Positions 8,128 through 16,281 of a DNA stretch of 64,000 nucleotides are shown here, in pieces. The stretch is from the NCBI GenBank assembly GCA_040002995.1, contig JBDUDK010000131.1, positions 3,556-67,555 on the forward strand, given 5' to 3'. Below the pieces are notes generated by a model that was not told where the DNA came from, did no database searches, and saw nothing but the letters and a program-made list of their open reading frames with translations. Every line of letters starts with the position of its first letter. Positions within the stretch are counted from its first letter, which is position 1. The position numbers and the translations under genes are program-made. The stretch comes from JBDUDK01 sp040002995 (lineage in GTDB: Bacteria > Actinomycetota > Acidimicrobiia > Acidimicrobiales > Ilumatobacteraceae).

Positions 8128-8748
8128 ATGCCCAAGTTGAACGCTGAGACGTTCACGGGCCCGCTTTTCTTGCTGGGAGCGTCGCTTGTGGCGATGGCGT
8201 CGATGGTGGCTGTCGTTGTCTCGAGCCCGAGCGAGGCACAGGACCGCACCGTGGTCACGCTGCCGATGCCCCAGTTCGCAGCCACGAGCATCGAGTCGAC
8301 GACATCGAACGCCGTGGAAGCCGACATCACGCCCCCGCCGATCTTCGTCAACGCCGGCGTCGACGGTGCCACCGTCGACAACCCCGCGTTCAACGTGGCG
8401 GGCACGACGGAACCGGGCACCCAGCTGACGGTGAACGGCACCCCGGTCGTCGCCGACGCCAGCGGTAACTGGTCGCTTCCGGTCACGCTGATTTTGGGTC
8501 CTAACCCGATTCCGGTGAAGGCGACCGACGCCGCGGGTAACGAGAGCACGCTGACGATCACAGTCACCTATGCGCTGCCGGTGGCCCCGACCACGACCGC
8601 CGCGCCTGCGCCTCCCCCCGCCCCGACCACGACGGCCAAGCCCAAGCCGAAGCCGACAGTTCCGCCGACGACCCAGCCGCCCACGACACCGCCTCCGACG
8701 ACGCCGCCTCCCACGACGGCGCCCCCGCCCGTCGACACCGGTCCGTAA
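8128..8748 (+). CDS. Secreted or anchored Ig-like domain protein with Thr/Pro tail
   Basis: 206 residues. The start is the ATG with a CGGAGGG ribosome binding site just upstream; the longer in-frame start at 8020 lacks one and gives an unlikely leader. Residues about 9-32 form a hydrophobic export or anchor segment ending SSPSEA. Residues about 70-145 look like one bacterial Ig-like repeat, with PGTQLTVNGTPVVADASGNW and a final DAAGNE turn. The last 55 residues are low-complexity Thr/Pro/Ala, likely an extended cell-wall-spanning tail. No enzymatic motif is present. A surface structural or adhesive role is plausible but unproven. Confidence 0.7.
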   Translation: MPKLNAETFTGPLFLLGASLVAMASMVAVVVSSPSEAQDRTVVTLPMPQFAATSIESTTSNAVEADITPPPIFVNAGVDGATVDNPAFNVAGTTEPGTQLTVNGTPVVADASGNWSLPVTLILGPNPIPVKATDAAGNESTLTITVTYALPVAPTTTAAPAPPPAPTTTAKPKPKPTVPPTTQPPTTPPPTTPPPTTAPPPVDTGP

Positions 8749-8760
8749 TCCCCAAAAATC

Positions 8761-8815
8761 GCGAACTGTTCGCGGTTCGAGAGCGCAGGGTGCCCCGAAA
8801 CGCAAACAGTTGCGC
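8761..8815. repeat. Intergenic hairpin element, copy 4
   Basis: Arms GCGAACTGTTCGCGGTTCG and CGAAACGCAAACAGTTGCGC around a 16-base loop, the most diverged copy. It lies between two convergent genes (Ig-like protein and TetR), a position that would suit a two-way transcription stop. No T-rich tract is visible on either side. Confidence 0.75.
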
Positions 8816-8837
8816 GATCGGCGCAAAGGGGGTCGGG

Positions 8838-9419
8838 TCAGGCTTCGAGGGCGGATTGAAGGAATGCCATCAGCTCTCGGCGGCGCTTGACGAGTGAGCG
8901 CGACGTCGGCTCGATTCCCACGGCGCGAAGCACCTCGACCTCGGTCGCCACGCCCACGACCGTCGAATACGTCGACAGCAACATGAGCCGGGGGTCCTGT
9001 CGCCGCATGGTGCCGGCATCCATCTCCGCCGCGAGAAATGCCGTGGCGCGCGCGACGAGCGGATCCAGCCGCTCCATGAGCCATCCCGCCGCGGGCGGAC
9101 CGAGCCGGCTCACCTCCTTCAACAGTCCGAGCAACTCGGGTCGGCGCAACGCCACGCGAAACACCGATCGCACGACCGCCTCCACCCGCGCGAAGCCGCG
9201 GCCCGCCCCCGACAGCGACGCCTCGAGCGCCTCGGCCAGCTCATCCGCGCTGCGATTGATCACCGCCCGCAAGAGGGCGTCCTTCGACGGTTCGTAGTAC
9301 AGGATCGTCTGCTTCGTGATCTTCAGCTCGGCCGCCAGCCCATCGAGCGACGTCGCCTCGAAGCCGCGCGTCCCGAACGCCACGAGCGCCGCGTCGAGGA
9401 TGCGATCTCGGGTGGTCAT
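8838..9419 (-). CDS. TetR/AcrR family repressor
   Basis: 193 residues. The N-terminal TetR helix-turn-helix covers about residues 3-50 (RDRILDAALVAFGTRGFEAT, then ITKQTILYYEPSKDALL). The C-terminal ligand domain is not assignable to a ligand class. It is transcribed away from the acyl-reductase operon at 9501, with only 81 bases between the start codons. Those bases hold two copies of a TACC-AT-GGTA palindrome, the expected form for a TetR operator that would shut down both directions. The operon content makes a fatty acyl-CoA or other lipid-like ligand plausible, though this is inference. Confidence 0.85.
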   Translation of the reverse strand: MTTRDRILDAALVAFGTRGFEATSLDGLAAELKITKQTILYYEPSKDALLRAVINRSADELAEALEASLSGAGRGFARVEAVVRSVFRVALRRPELLGLLKEVSRLGPPAAGWLMERLDPLVARATAFLAAEMDAGTMRRQDPRLMLLSTYSTVVGVATEVEVLRAVGIEPTSRSLVKRRRELMAFLQSALEA

Positions 9420-9452
9420 CGGCCGGCTGGTCTCCTCACGCTAGGCTCCTAT

Positions 9453-9490
9453 CTACCGAATGGTAGACATGGCCCCTTACCAAATGGTAG
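9453..9490. promoter_or_regulatory. Double palindromic operator for the divergent TetR
   Basis: Two related palindromes, CTACCGAATGGTAG (9453-9466) and TTACCAAATGGTAG (9477-9490), with centres 24 bp apart, both followed by ACA. They lie in the 81-base gap between the TetR gene and the operon beginning at 9501. The second ends 10 bases before that start codon. Two dyads on nearly the same DNA face match the binding mode of many TetR repressors as dimer pairs. Confidence 0.75.
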
Positions 9491-9500
9491 ACACACCGCC

Positions 9501-11825
9501 GTGATCGCCGAGTCCCTTGCCGGGAAGCGCATCGCCGTCACCGGTGCCACCGGCTTTTTGGGTACGGCCGTCGTGGAGCGATTCCTGCGGGCCGTCCCGG
9601 ACTGCGAGCTGGTTCTGCTCGTGCGAGCGGGGAGGCGATCGAGTGCCCTCCAACGGGTCCAGCGCGAAGTCCTGCGCAACGATGCGTTCGACCGCCTCCG
9701 CGCCGACTTCGCGAACGCCGCCGCGTTCGACGAGATGATTGCCCGCCGCGTCGTGGTCATCACGGGCGACATCAGCACCGATGGCCTCGGACTGTCCGAC
9801 GCCGGCCGTGCCACCCTCTCGACCTGTGACACGGTCGTGCATTCTGCCGCCACCGTCTCGTTCGATTCGCCGCTCGACGGCGCGGTCGAAGTCAACCTTC
9901 TCGGGCCGACTCGGATCGTCACGTTGCTGCACGAGCTCGGCGTCCGGCCACATCTCGTGTCGGTGTCGACGTGTTACGTCGCGGGCAACCGGCGCGGTAC
10001 CGCGCCCGAGGCGCTCCTAAGCGAGGGTCCGTTCGATCTAGGTGTGGATTGGCGGACAGAAGTCACCGCGGCCCGCCGCGCACGAACCGACGCCGAAACC
10101 GAGAGCCGCACGCCGGCCATGCTCAAGCGACTACGGGCCGACGCCCGCCGCGAACTCGGAGCCGCAGGCACACCCGCGCTCGCCGCCAAGACCGAGAGGC
10201 TCCGTGAACGCTGGGTGGCCGACGCGATGGTGGCCGCGGGGCGCGCACGCGCCTCGTCGCTCGGCTGGCCCGACGCGTACGCCTACACCAAGGCGATGGG
10301 CGAGAGCGCGCTCATGGATACCAAGGGCGACATTCCGGTATCGATCGTGCGCCCCTCGATCATCGAGTCGGCTCTCACCGATCCACGGCCGGGATGGATC
10401 CGGGGTTTCCGCATGGCGGAGCCCGTCATCATTTCTTATGCGCGGGGACTTCTGAAGGAGTTCCCCGGCGTGCCCGAAGGAACCGTCGACGTGATCCCCG
10501 TCGACCTCGTCGCCGCCGCGATCATCACCGTCGCCGCGTGCGGGCCCGACCGAGCGCCGGCGATCGTGCAAGTGGCGTCGGGCAGCGTCAACCCGCTGCG
10601 CTACAGCGCGCTCGTCGACAACATCCGCACCTGGTTCACCGCCCATCCGATCTTCGACAACCTCGGCCAGCCCATCGCGGTTCCGGAATGGTCGTTCCCC
10701 GGCCGAGGCAAGGTCGAGGGCCAGCTCACCCGGGCCAAGAACCTGCTCACCAGGGGCGAAAGGGCACTGCAGGCGTTGCCGGTGCGCGGCCGCCAGGCCG
10801 ACTGGTCGGCCCGGCTCGAAGAACGCCGTGACGACGTCGAGCGCGCCTTGTCCTACGTCGAGCTCTACGGCAGCTACGCCGAGTGCGAAGCCGTCTACCG
10901 AGTCGATCATCTACTTTCCATGTGGGAGGACCTGGACGCGCGCGACCGGGCCGCATTCGCGTTTGATCCTCGCGTCATCGACTGGCCCGCGTACATCAGC
11001 GACGTGCACCTGCCCTCGGTGGTCGAGCACGCGCGCGTGAAAACGACACCGGGCCGCAGCAAGACAGCCGATCGCTCCACCCGGTTGCGTCACGGCGTTC
11101 TCGAGCCGGGACGTCACCTCGCGGCGTTCGATCTCGAGAACACGCTCATCGCATCGAACGTCGTGGAGAGCTACTCGTGGCTCGCGACCCATCGCATTCC
11201 GAACGATGACCGAGTTCGCTACGTGCTGAAGGCTTTGCGCGAAGCCCCGTCGCTGCTGGCGCTCGATCGCAAGGATCGCGGCGACTTTCTCCGCTTCTTC
11301 TACCGCCGCTACGAAGGCGCCCCCGTCGACCGCATCGATGAGGATTCCGTCGAGCTCTTCAGCCAGCTGATACTCACCAAGAGTTTTCCGGCGGGCATCC
11401 GGCGTATTCGCGAACACCGCGCCGTCGGCCATCGCACGGTGTTGATCACCGGAGCGCTCGACTTCGTGGTGCGACCCCTTGCTCCCCTGTTCGACGAGAT
11501 CATCGCCGCGTCAATGAGCGTCCGCCGTGACGGCACCTACACCGGTGAGCTCACCGCCGTGCCGCCCACGGGCGAGACGCGCGCCCAACTCCTCAACGAC
11601 TACTGCGCCGCGGAAGGCCTCGACCCCGCGGAGGCGGTCGCGTACGCCGATTCCACCTCCGACCTCCCGCTGCTCGAGGCCGTCGGCTTCCCGGTCGCGG
11701 TCAACCCCGAAACCCGTCTCGCGGCCATCGCCCGCAAGCGGGGTTGGCTCGTCGAGCATTGGTCGAAGGCACCGGGCGGGCCGCGTCCCCTCCTTCCCAT
11801 CTCGTTGGCGCGAAGCGCGCGATGA
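9501..11825 (+). CDS. Fatty acyl-CoA reductase-like SDR fused to HAD-IB phosphatase-like domain
   Basis: 774 residues from a GTG start. Residues about 8-430 form an extended SDR/NAD_binding_4 domain of the fatty-acyl-CoA-reductase type, with GATGFLGTAVVERFL and the catalytic YAYTKAMGE. Residues about 535-770 are a HAD-IB domain. Its first motif reads FDLENTL (D544, E546), where the second residue is normally aspartate, and the usual motif III lysine seems to be arginine (R694). The last motif, ADSTSDLPLLEAVG (D717, D721), is intact. The reductase would turn an acyl thioester into an aldehyde or alcohol with NAD(P)H. The HAD half may have weak or altered activity. It heads a four-gene overlapping operon under the TetR operator. 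Confidence 0.8.
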   Translation: MIAESLAGKRIAVTGATGFLGTAVVERFLRAVPDCELVLLVRAGRRSSALQRVQREVLRNDAFDRLRADFANAAAFDEMIARRVVVITGDISTDGLGLSDAGRATLSTCDTVVHSAATVSFDSPLDGAVEVNLLGPTRIVTLLHELGVRPHLVSVSTCYVAGNRRGTAPEALLSEGPFDLGVDWRTEVTAARRARTDAETESRTPAMLKRLRADARRELGAAGTPALAAKTERLRERWVADAMVAAGRARASSLGWPDAYAYTKAMGESALMDTKGDIPVSIVRPSIIESALTDPRPGWIRGFRMAEPVIISYARGLLKEFPGVPEGTVDVIPVDLVAAAIITVAACGPDRAPAIVQVASGSVNPLRYSALVDNIRTWFTAHPIFDNLGQPIAVPEWSFPGRGKVEGQLTRAKNLLTRGERALQALPVRGRQADWSARLEERRDDVERALSYVELYGSYAECEAVYRVDHLLSMWEDLDARDRAAFAFDPRVIDWPAYISDVHLPSVVEHARVKTTPGRSKTADRSTRLRHGVLEPGRHLAAFDLENTLIASNVVESYSWLATHRIPNDDRVRYVLKALREAPSLLALDRKDRGDFLRFFYRRYEGAPVDRIDEDSVELFSQLILTKSFPAGIRRIREHRAVGHRTVLITGALDFVVRPLAPLFDEIIAASMSVRRDGTYTGELTAVPPTGETRAQLLNDYCAAEGLDPAEAVAYADSTSDLPLLEAVGFPVAVNPETRLAAIARKRGWLVEHWSKAPGGPRPLLPISLARSAR

Positions 11826-12976
11826 AGGCCCTCGAGTTCGAACGCAACATCGCTCGTTTCGCGGCGGCGAACGCGATCAGTCGACTGTCTCCCGGCAAGG
11901 GTGCCACCGTCGGTCCGCTCGCACTTCGCGACATCGATCCGCCCGGCTTTCCCACCGACGAGTGGGTGCGCCTCCGCCCCCGACTCGCCGGTATCTGCGG
12001 CAGCGACCTGGCCACAATCGACGGTCGCTCCTCGCGTTACTTCGAGCCCATCGTGTCGTTCCCGTTCGTTCCCGGTCACGAGGTGGTTGGCAATCTCGAT
12101 GATGACTCACGCGCGGTGCTGGTGCCCGTGCTCTCGTGCGCCACCCGCGGAATTGATCCTCCCTGTGACTGGTGTGCGCGCGGTTGCATCAATCGGTGCG
12201 AACGGGTGGCGTTCGGCCATCTCACGCCCGGCCTGCAGAGCGGGTTCTGCACTGACACCGGCGGTGGGTGGAGCACCCAGATGGTGGCCCATCCGAGCCA
12301 GCTCATCGCCGTGCCCGACGATCTCAGCGATGAGGCCGCGGTCCTCGTCGAGCCCACGGCGTGTGCAGTTCACGCGGCACTCCAGACCCACGACGACTTC
12401 GTGGCCGTGATCGGATCGGGCACGCTCGGTTTGCTGACCATTGCCGCGCTCCGCCACGGCGAGCATCCACCGAAGGGAACGCTCCTCGCGACGGCCCGCT
12501 ACCACGATCAGCAGATCCTCGCGAAAGAGCTCGGGGCCGACGTCGTGATCGAGCCGAGCGAAGTGGGACGCCGGGTGCGCTCCATCACAGGATCGCTCGC
12601 GCTCGGCGATCAGCTCACGTGCGGGTTCGAGACAGTGATCGACTGTGTCGGTTCCGCCGACTCGATCGCGCACGCACTCCAGATCGTGGCGCCAGGCGGC
12701 ATGATCGTTCTCGTCGGGATGCCCGGACACACGGCCCTCGACCTCACGGGGCTTTGGCACCGCGAGGTCACCATCAAAGGCTGCTACGCCTACCAACACG
12801 AGGACTTCGCCACCGCGATCGACCTTGTCCGGTCGGCGGAATTGGAGCGGTTGGTGTCGGCTACCTATCCCCTCGCCGAGTTCCGGCGGGCGATCGAGCA
12901 CGCGGCCAATGCCGGCCGGCGTGGCGCGGTGAAGGTCGCGTTCGACCTCCGCCGAGAGAAAGAACGGAACCGCTGA
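11822..12976 (+). CDS. Zinc-dependent alcohol dehydrogenase (MDR family)
   Basis: 384 residues. The ATG overlaps the stop of the reductase-HAD gene (ATGA). The catalytic zinc site shows as AGICGSD near residue 60 and PGHEVVGN. A cysteine-rich segment (PPCDWCARGCINRC) holds the usual structural-zinc cysteines. The NAD(P) domain has VIGSGTLGLLTIAAL. It oxidises an alcohol to an aldehyde or the reverse. Placed right after an acyl-CoA reductase, it could reduce the aldehyde product to an alcohol or work in the opposite direction. It ends one base into the next gene (TGATG). Cofactor preference was not determined. Confidence 0.82.
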   Translation: MKALEFERNIARFAAANAISRLSPGKGATVGPLALRDIDPPGFPTDEWVRLRPRLAGICGSDLATIDGRSSRYFEPIVSFPFVPGHEVVGNLDDDSRAVLVPVLSCATRGIDPPCDWCARGCINRCERVAFGHLTPGLQSGFCTDTGGGWSTQMVAHPSQLIAVPDDLSDEAAVLVEPTACAVHAALQTHDDFVAVIGSGTLGLLTIAALRHGEHPPKGTLLATARYHDQQILAKELGADVVIEPSEVGRRVRSITGSLALGDQLTCGFETVIDCVGSADSIAHALQIVAPGGMIVLVGMPGHTALDLTGLWHREVTIKGCYAYQHEDFATAIDLVRSAELERLVSATYPLAEFRRAIEHAANAGRRGAVKVAFDLRREKERNR

Positions 12977-14562
12977 TGCCCCGTCCCGGATTTATCCTCG
13001 ACGTCGACCGCTCGACGCCCCCCACGTTGTTCTGGCGCGGTGAGGGCTTCTCGCTCGAGAAGCTTCCCGCCGGCCGCAGCCGCATCATCTATCCGCCCGA
13101 GCCGCTCGCCGCCCTCAAGGATGTCGACGGCGCCATCCGTCACGCGCTGCTGCATCCGTTCGACAGTGATCCGCTGCCCGCGCTGTTGACGCCGGGGATG
13201 AAACTCACCATCGCGTTCGACGATCTCTCACTCCCGCTCCCCAAGATGCGTCGGCCCGACGTCCGCCAGCGCGTGATCGAAGCCGTTCTCGACCTCGCGG
13301 CCGAGGCCGGCGTCGACGATGTCCACCTCATCGCCGCCCTCGCCCTCCATCGGCGAATGACGGAGGACGAATTACGGCACGCCGTGGGTGACCGCGTGTA
13401 CGACGCGTTCGCGCCGCGCGGTGCTCTCTACAACCACGATGCGGAAGATCCCGACGGCATGTTGTTCATCGGGTCGACTCCGCAGGGCGAAGAGGTGGAG
13501 ATCAACAAGCGGGCCGCCCAAAGCGACCTCATCGTCTACGTCAACATCAACCTCGTCGCCATGGACGGCGGCTGGAAATCGACCGCCACCGGGCTGGCCG
13601 GCTATCGCAGCCTGCGCCATCACCACAACGTGCGCACCATGACGCACTCGAAGTCGTTCATGGATCAGCATCGCAGCGAGCTGCATTCGTCGAACTGGCG
13701 GATGGGCAAGGTGCTGGTCGACAGCGGCATCAAGATCTTTCAGATCGAGACGACACTCAACACCGATACCTTCCCGTCACCGTTCGCCTTCCTTTCCAAG
13801 CGCGAGTGGGAATGGACGGCACGAGACCGCGTGAGCTTCCTCGCGTCGTCGAAGTCGCTCGCCCACACGCCGAGCCGCATCGCGCGATCGATCTTCCACT
13901 CGATCGAAGCGCCGCATCAGATGACGAGCGTGCAGGCGGGTGAGGTCGACGCCGTGCACAAGAGCACCACCAAGCACATCTACGAGCAGCATTTGATGAC
14001 GGTGGAGGGCCAGACCGACATCCTCACGATGGGGATCCCCTACATCTGTCCCTACAACGTCAACTCCATCATGAACCCGGTCCTCGTGATGTGCACCGCC
14101 CTCGGGTACTTCTTCAACATGTACCGCAACAAGCCGCTCGTCCGCGAGGGCGGCGTGCTGATCGCGACGCATCCGACTCCGTGGGAATTCCATCCGGTTC
14201 ATCACCCGAGCTACATCGACTTCTTCGAGCAGGTGCTCGCCGACACCACCGATCCGCTCGAGATCGAGGCGGGCTACGAGAAGCAGTTCGCCGAGGACGA
14301 GTGGTATCGCCACCTCTACCGAACGAGCTACGCATACCACGGCGTGCACCCCTTCTACATGTGGTACTGGGGCAGCCACGCGCTCGAGCACCTCGGCCGG
14401 GTCATCATCGTCGGAGGCGACACGAAAGCGGTCCGCCGGCTGGGTTTCTTGCCCGCCTCGACACTCGACGACGCGTTCGAGATGGCCAGCGATGTCGTCG
14501 GTCGCCACCCCACGGTCACCCATCTGCACGTGCCACCGATCGTGCTCACCGACGTCCAATGA
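12976..14562 (+). CDS. LarA-like (DUF2088, nickel-pincer lactate racemase family) protein
   Basis: 528 residues, longer than the roughly 420 of lactate racemase LarA. The N-terminal 220 residues follow LarA order: AFDDLSLPLP (DD at 82-83, where LarA has DDxTRP), LALHRRMTEDEL (H125, R126), LYNHDAEDPDG (H154), VEINKRAAQSDL, then GGWKSTATG (K201) and RHHHN (215-218). K201 and the histidines fit LarA residues that hold the nickel-pincer cofactor. The C-terminal half is rich in Tyr, His and Trp and I do not recognise it. The usual TRP arginine is missing, so the substrate probably differs from lactate. No larB, larC or larE cofactor genes are in the window. It overlaps both neighbours. Confidence 0.65.
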   Translation: MPRPGFILDVDRSTPPTLFWRGEGFSLEKLPAGRSRIIYPPEPLAALKDVDGAIRHALLHPFDSDPLPALLTPGMKLTIAFDDLSLPLPKMRRPDVRQRVIEAVLDLAAEAGVDDVHLIAALALHRRMTEDELRHAVGDRVYDAFAPRGALYNHDAEDPDGMLFIGSTPQGEEVEINKRAAQSDLIVYVNINLVAMDGGWKSTATGLAGYRSLRHHHNVRTMTHSKSFMDQHRSELHSSNWRMGKVLVDSGIKIFQIETTLNTDTFPSPFAFLSKREWEWTARDRVSFLASSKSLAHTPSRIARSIFHSIEAPHQMTSVQAGEVDAVHKSTTKHIYEQHLMTVEGQTDILTMGIPYICPYNVNSIMNPVLVMCTALGYFFNMYRNKPLVREGGVLIATHPTPWEFHPVHHPSYIDFFEQVLADTTDPLEIEAGYEKQFAEDEWYRHLYRTSYAYHGVHPFYMWYWGSHALEHLGRVIIVGGDTKAVRRLGFLPASTLDDAFEMASDVVGRHPTVTHLHVPPIVLTDVQ

Positions 14563-15563
14563 GCGAGCCCATCGAGCTGAAGGCGGTCCGGCTCGCGGGG
14601 CGCGCCGTCGGCAAGGTTCAACAGGGTGCCGACGTCATGGCGCGCGCCCGAGCCACGACCCGATTTCCGTACCGCTCTCCGTCCATTCCCCGCGGTGTCG
14701 AGGTCGTCGCGAAGGAACGCAAGACGGGCGTGGAGTTCGACACCGCATGGGCGCGCAAGGACGCCGGCCGCATGGCGCGCGCGCTGATCGTCGAGGGTCC
14801 ACTGCGCCTGCTCGTAAAGGGCGTGGCCCGCCCCGAGGTCGTCGGTCTCGACCGGCTCAACGACCTCATGGAGGGCGACTATCAACCGGTCGTGTTCGCG
14901 GCCAACCATCACAGCCATCTCGACGCGCCATTGATGATCACGTCGATTCCTGCGCCGTGGCGGCACCGGCTCGTGGTGGGCGCCGCCGCCGACTATTTCT
15001 TCAGCACCCGTTTCACCGGAGCGTTGTCGGCGCTAACCCTAAACGCCATCCCGATCGAGCGCACGAAGGTCAACCGGCGTTCGGCCGAACTGGCGACGTC
15101 ACTACTCGCCGAGGGCTGGTCGCTCGTGATCTTCCCGGAAGGCGGTCGTTCGCCCGACGGATGGGGCCAGCCGTTCCGGGGCGGCGCAGCGTTCCTTTCG
15201 GTACGCACCGGCGCGCCGGTCGTGCCCGTTCATCTTGAGGGCACCGGCGCGGTGTTCGGCAAGGGTATGAAGCGGCCGAAGCCCGGTCCGACTCGCGTGA
15301 CGTTCGGCGCGCCAATGTGGCCCGACCCCGATGACGACGCCCGTTCCTTTGGGGCTCGGATCGAACGAGCTGTCGCGGTGCTTGGCGACGAGGCGACGAG
15401 CGACTGGTGGACGGCGCGCCGCCACGCGGCCAGCGCCACCACGCCCGCGCTCACCGGCCCCGCGGCCACGACATGGCGGCGCGCGTGGGCGCTCGCCGAC
15501 CGTAGGGGGCGGGGCCGCGCCGCTGAACGGCGACGTCAGAAACGGACCTGGCCCAAGATCTGA
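14559..15563 (+). CDS. PlsC-like 1-acyl-glycerol-3-phosphate acyltransferase
   Basis: 334 residues, with the ATG overlapping the previous stop (ATGA). The acyltransferase block I motif NHHSHLD lies near residue 120, and block III is FPEGGRS near residue 195. The family moves an acyl chain from acyl-CoA or acyl-ACP to a glycerophosphate or similar alcohol at the inner face of the membrane. The N-terminal 80 residues and the Arg-rich last 40 are extra. As the last gene of the TetR-controlled operon it may esterify the alcohol made by the reductase and dehydrogenase, giving an ether, wax-like or unusual phospholipid. That product is inference. Confidence 0.8.
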   Translation: MSEPIELKAVRLAGRAVGKVQQGADVMARARATTRFPYRSPSIPRGVEVVAKERKTGVEFDTAWARKDAGRMARALIVEGPLRLLVKGVARPEVVGLDRLNDLMEGDYQPVVFAANHHSHLDAPLMITSIPAPWRHRLVVGAAADYFFSTRFTGALSALTLNAIPIERTKVNRRSAELATSLLAEGWSLVIFPEGGRSPDGWGQPFRGGAAFLSVRTGAPVVPVHLEGTGAVFGKGMKRPKPGPTRVTFGAPMWPDPDDDARSFGARIERAVAVLGDEATSDWWTARRHAASATTPALTGPAATTWRRAWALADRRGRGRAAERRRQKRTWPKI

Positions 15564-15584
15564 TTCGGGTCAGAGCCGCAGCAG

Positions 15585-15590
15585 TACGGT
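15585..15590 (+). promoter_or_regulatory. -10 box TACGGT, leaderless-type
   Basis: TACGGT ends 6 bases before the ATG at 15597, matching the TANNNT-N6-8-start layout seen before several genes here. It suggests the VOC gene has its own leaderless promoter after the PlsC gene. Confidence 0.45.
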
Positions 15591-15596
15591 GCCGCT

Positions 15597-16253
15597 ATGC
15601 CCAACCGACTCCGCCAGGTGGTCATCGCCGCTCGTGATCGTGACGCCACCGTGCAGAAACTTCGTGACGTGCTCGGCATCGAGGTCGGTTTCGAAGATCC
15701 GGGCGTGGAGGCGTTCGGGCTCGTCAACGCCGTCATGCCGATCGGCGACCAGTTTCTCGAGGTCGTCACGCCGGTCACCGAAACCGCGGCGGCGCATCGC
15801 TGGATCGAACGCAACTGTGGCGACGGCGGCTACATGGCGATCTTCCAGTTCGACGATCTCGATGCCGCGCGGGCGCGCGTCGACCAACTCGGAGTGCGCA
15901 CCGTGTGGAAGTCCGACCACAACACCATCAAGGGCACGCACCTCCACCCCAAGGACATGGGCGGCGCGATCGTCTCACTCGACTGGGCCGATCCGCCCGG
16001 TTCGTGGGCGTGGGCGGGGCCCGACTGGGAGGAACACGTCCGCACCGACGTTGTCGATGGCATCGCCGGCATCGAGGTGGCCGGCGCCGACGTCGACCGG
16101 TGGCGTCAGGTACTCGGGAGCGGTTTGAGCGATGGGGCCTGCACCTACGTCGACGGACCACCGCAGATCACCGCATTCGAGCTGCATGCGTCCGACCGCG
16201 GTCGGGTGGGCGAAAAACACACGATCGGCGGTGTCGAGATCAGGCTGGTGTGA
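15597..16253 (+). CDS. VOC/glyoxalase-like protein
   Basis: 218 residues with two vicinal-oxygen-chelate-like halves. The first (about 5-125) opens LRQVVIAARDRDATVQKLRD and has VMPIGDQFLEVVTP; the second (about 140-218) is shorter. It resembles the Glyoxalase-like (Glyoxalase_3) group of unknown substrate. Metal ligands cannot be fixed with confidence from sequence alone. It stands alone, with a likely leaderless promoter, between the PlsC operon and a convergent LysM gene. Confidence 0.65.
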   Translation: MPNRLRQVVIAARDRDATVQKLRDVLGIEVGFEDPGVEAFGLVNAVMPIGDQFLEVVTPVTETAAAHRWIERNCGDGGYMAIFQFDDLDAARARVDQLGVRTVWKSDHNTIKGTHLHPKDMGGAIVSLDWADPPGSWAWAGPDWEEHVRTDVVDGIAGIEVAGADVDRWRQVLGSGLSDGACTYVDGPPQITAFELHASDRGRVGEKHTIGGVEIRLV

Positions 16254-16257
16254 GCCC

Positions 16258-16281
16258 AGCTAGTGACCCGAGCTAGTGACC
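16258..16281. repeat. 13-bp direct duplication at a stop codon
   Basis: AGCTAGTGACC occurs at 16258-16268 and again at 16271-16281. The second copy includes the stop codon of the LysM gene read on the minus strand; the first copy carries an identical stop just outside. Confidence 0.8.

Noticed and set aside
8580..8745. Low-complexity Thr/Pro stretch as a DNA repeat
   Set aside because: It is explained by the amino-acid bias of a cell-wall-spanning tail; the DNA units are irregular.
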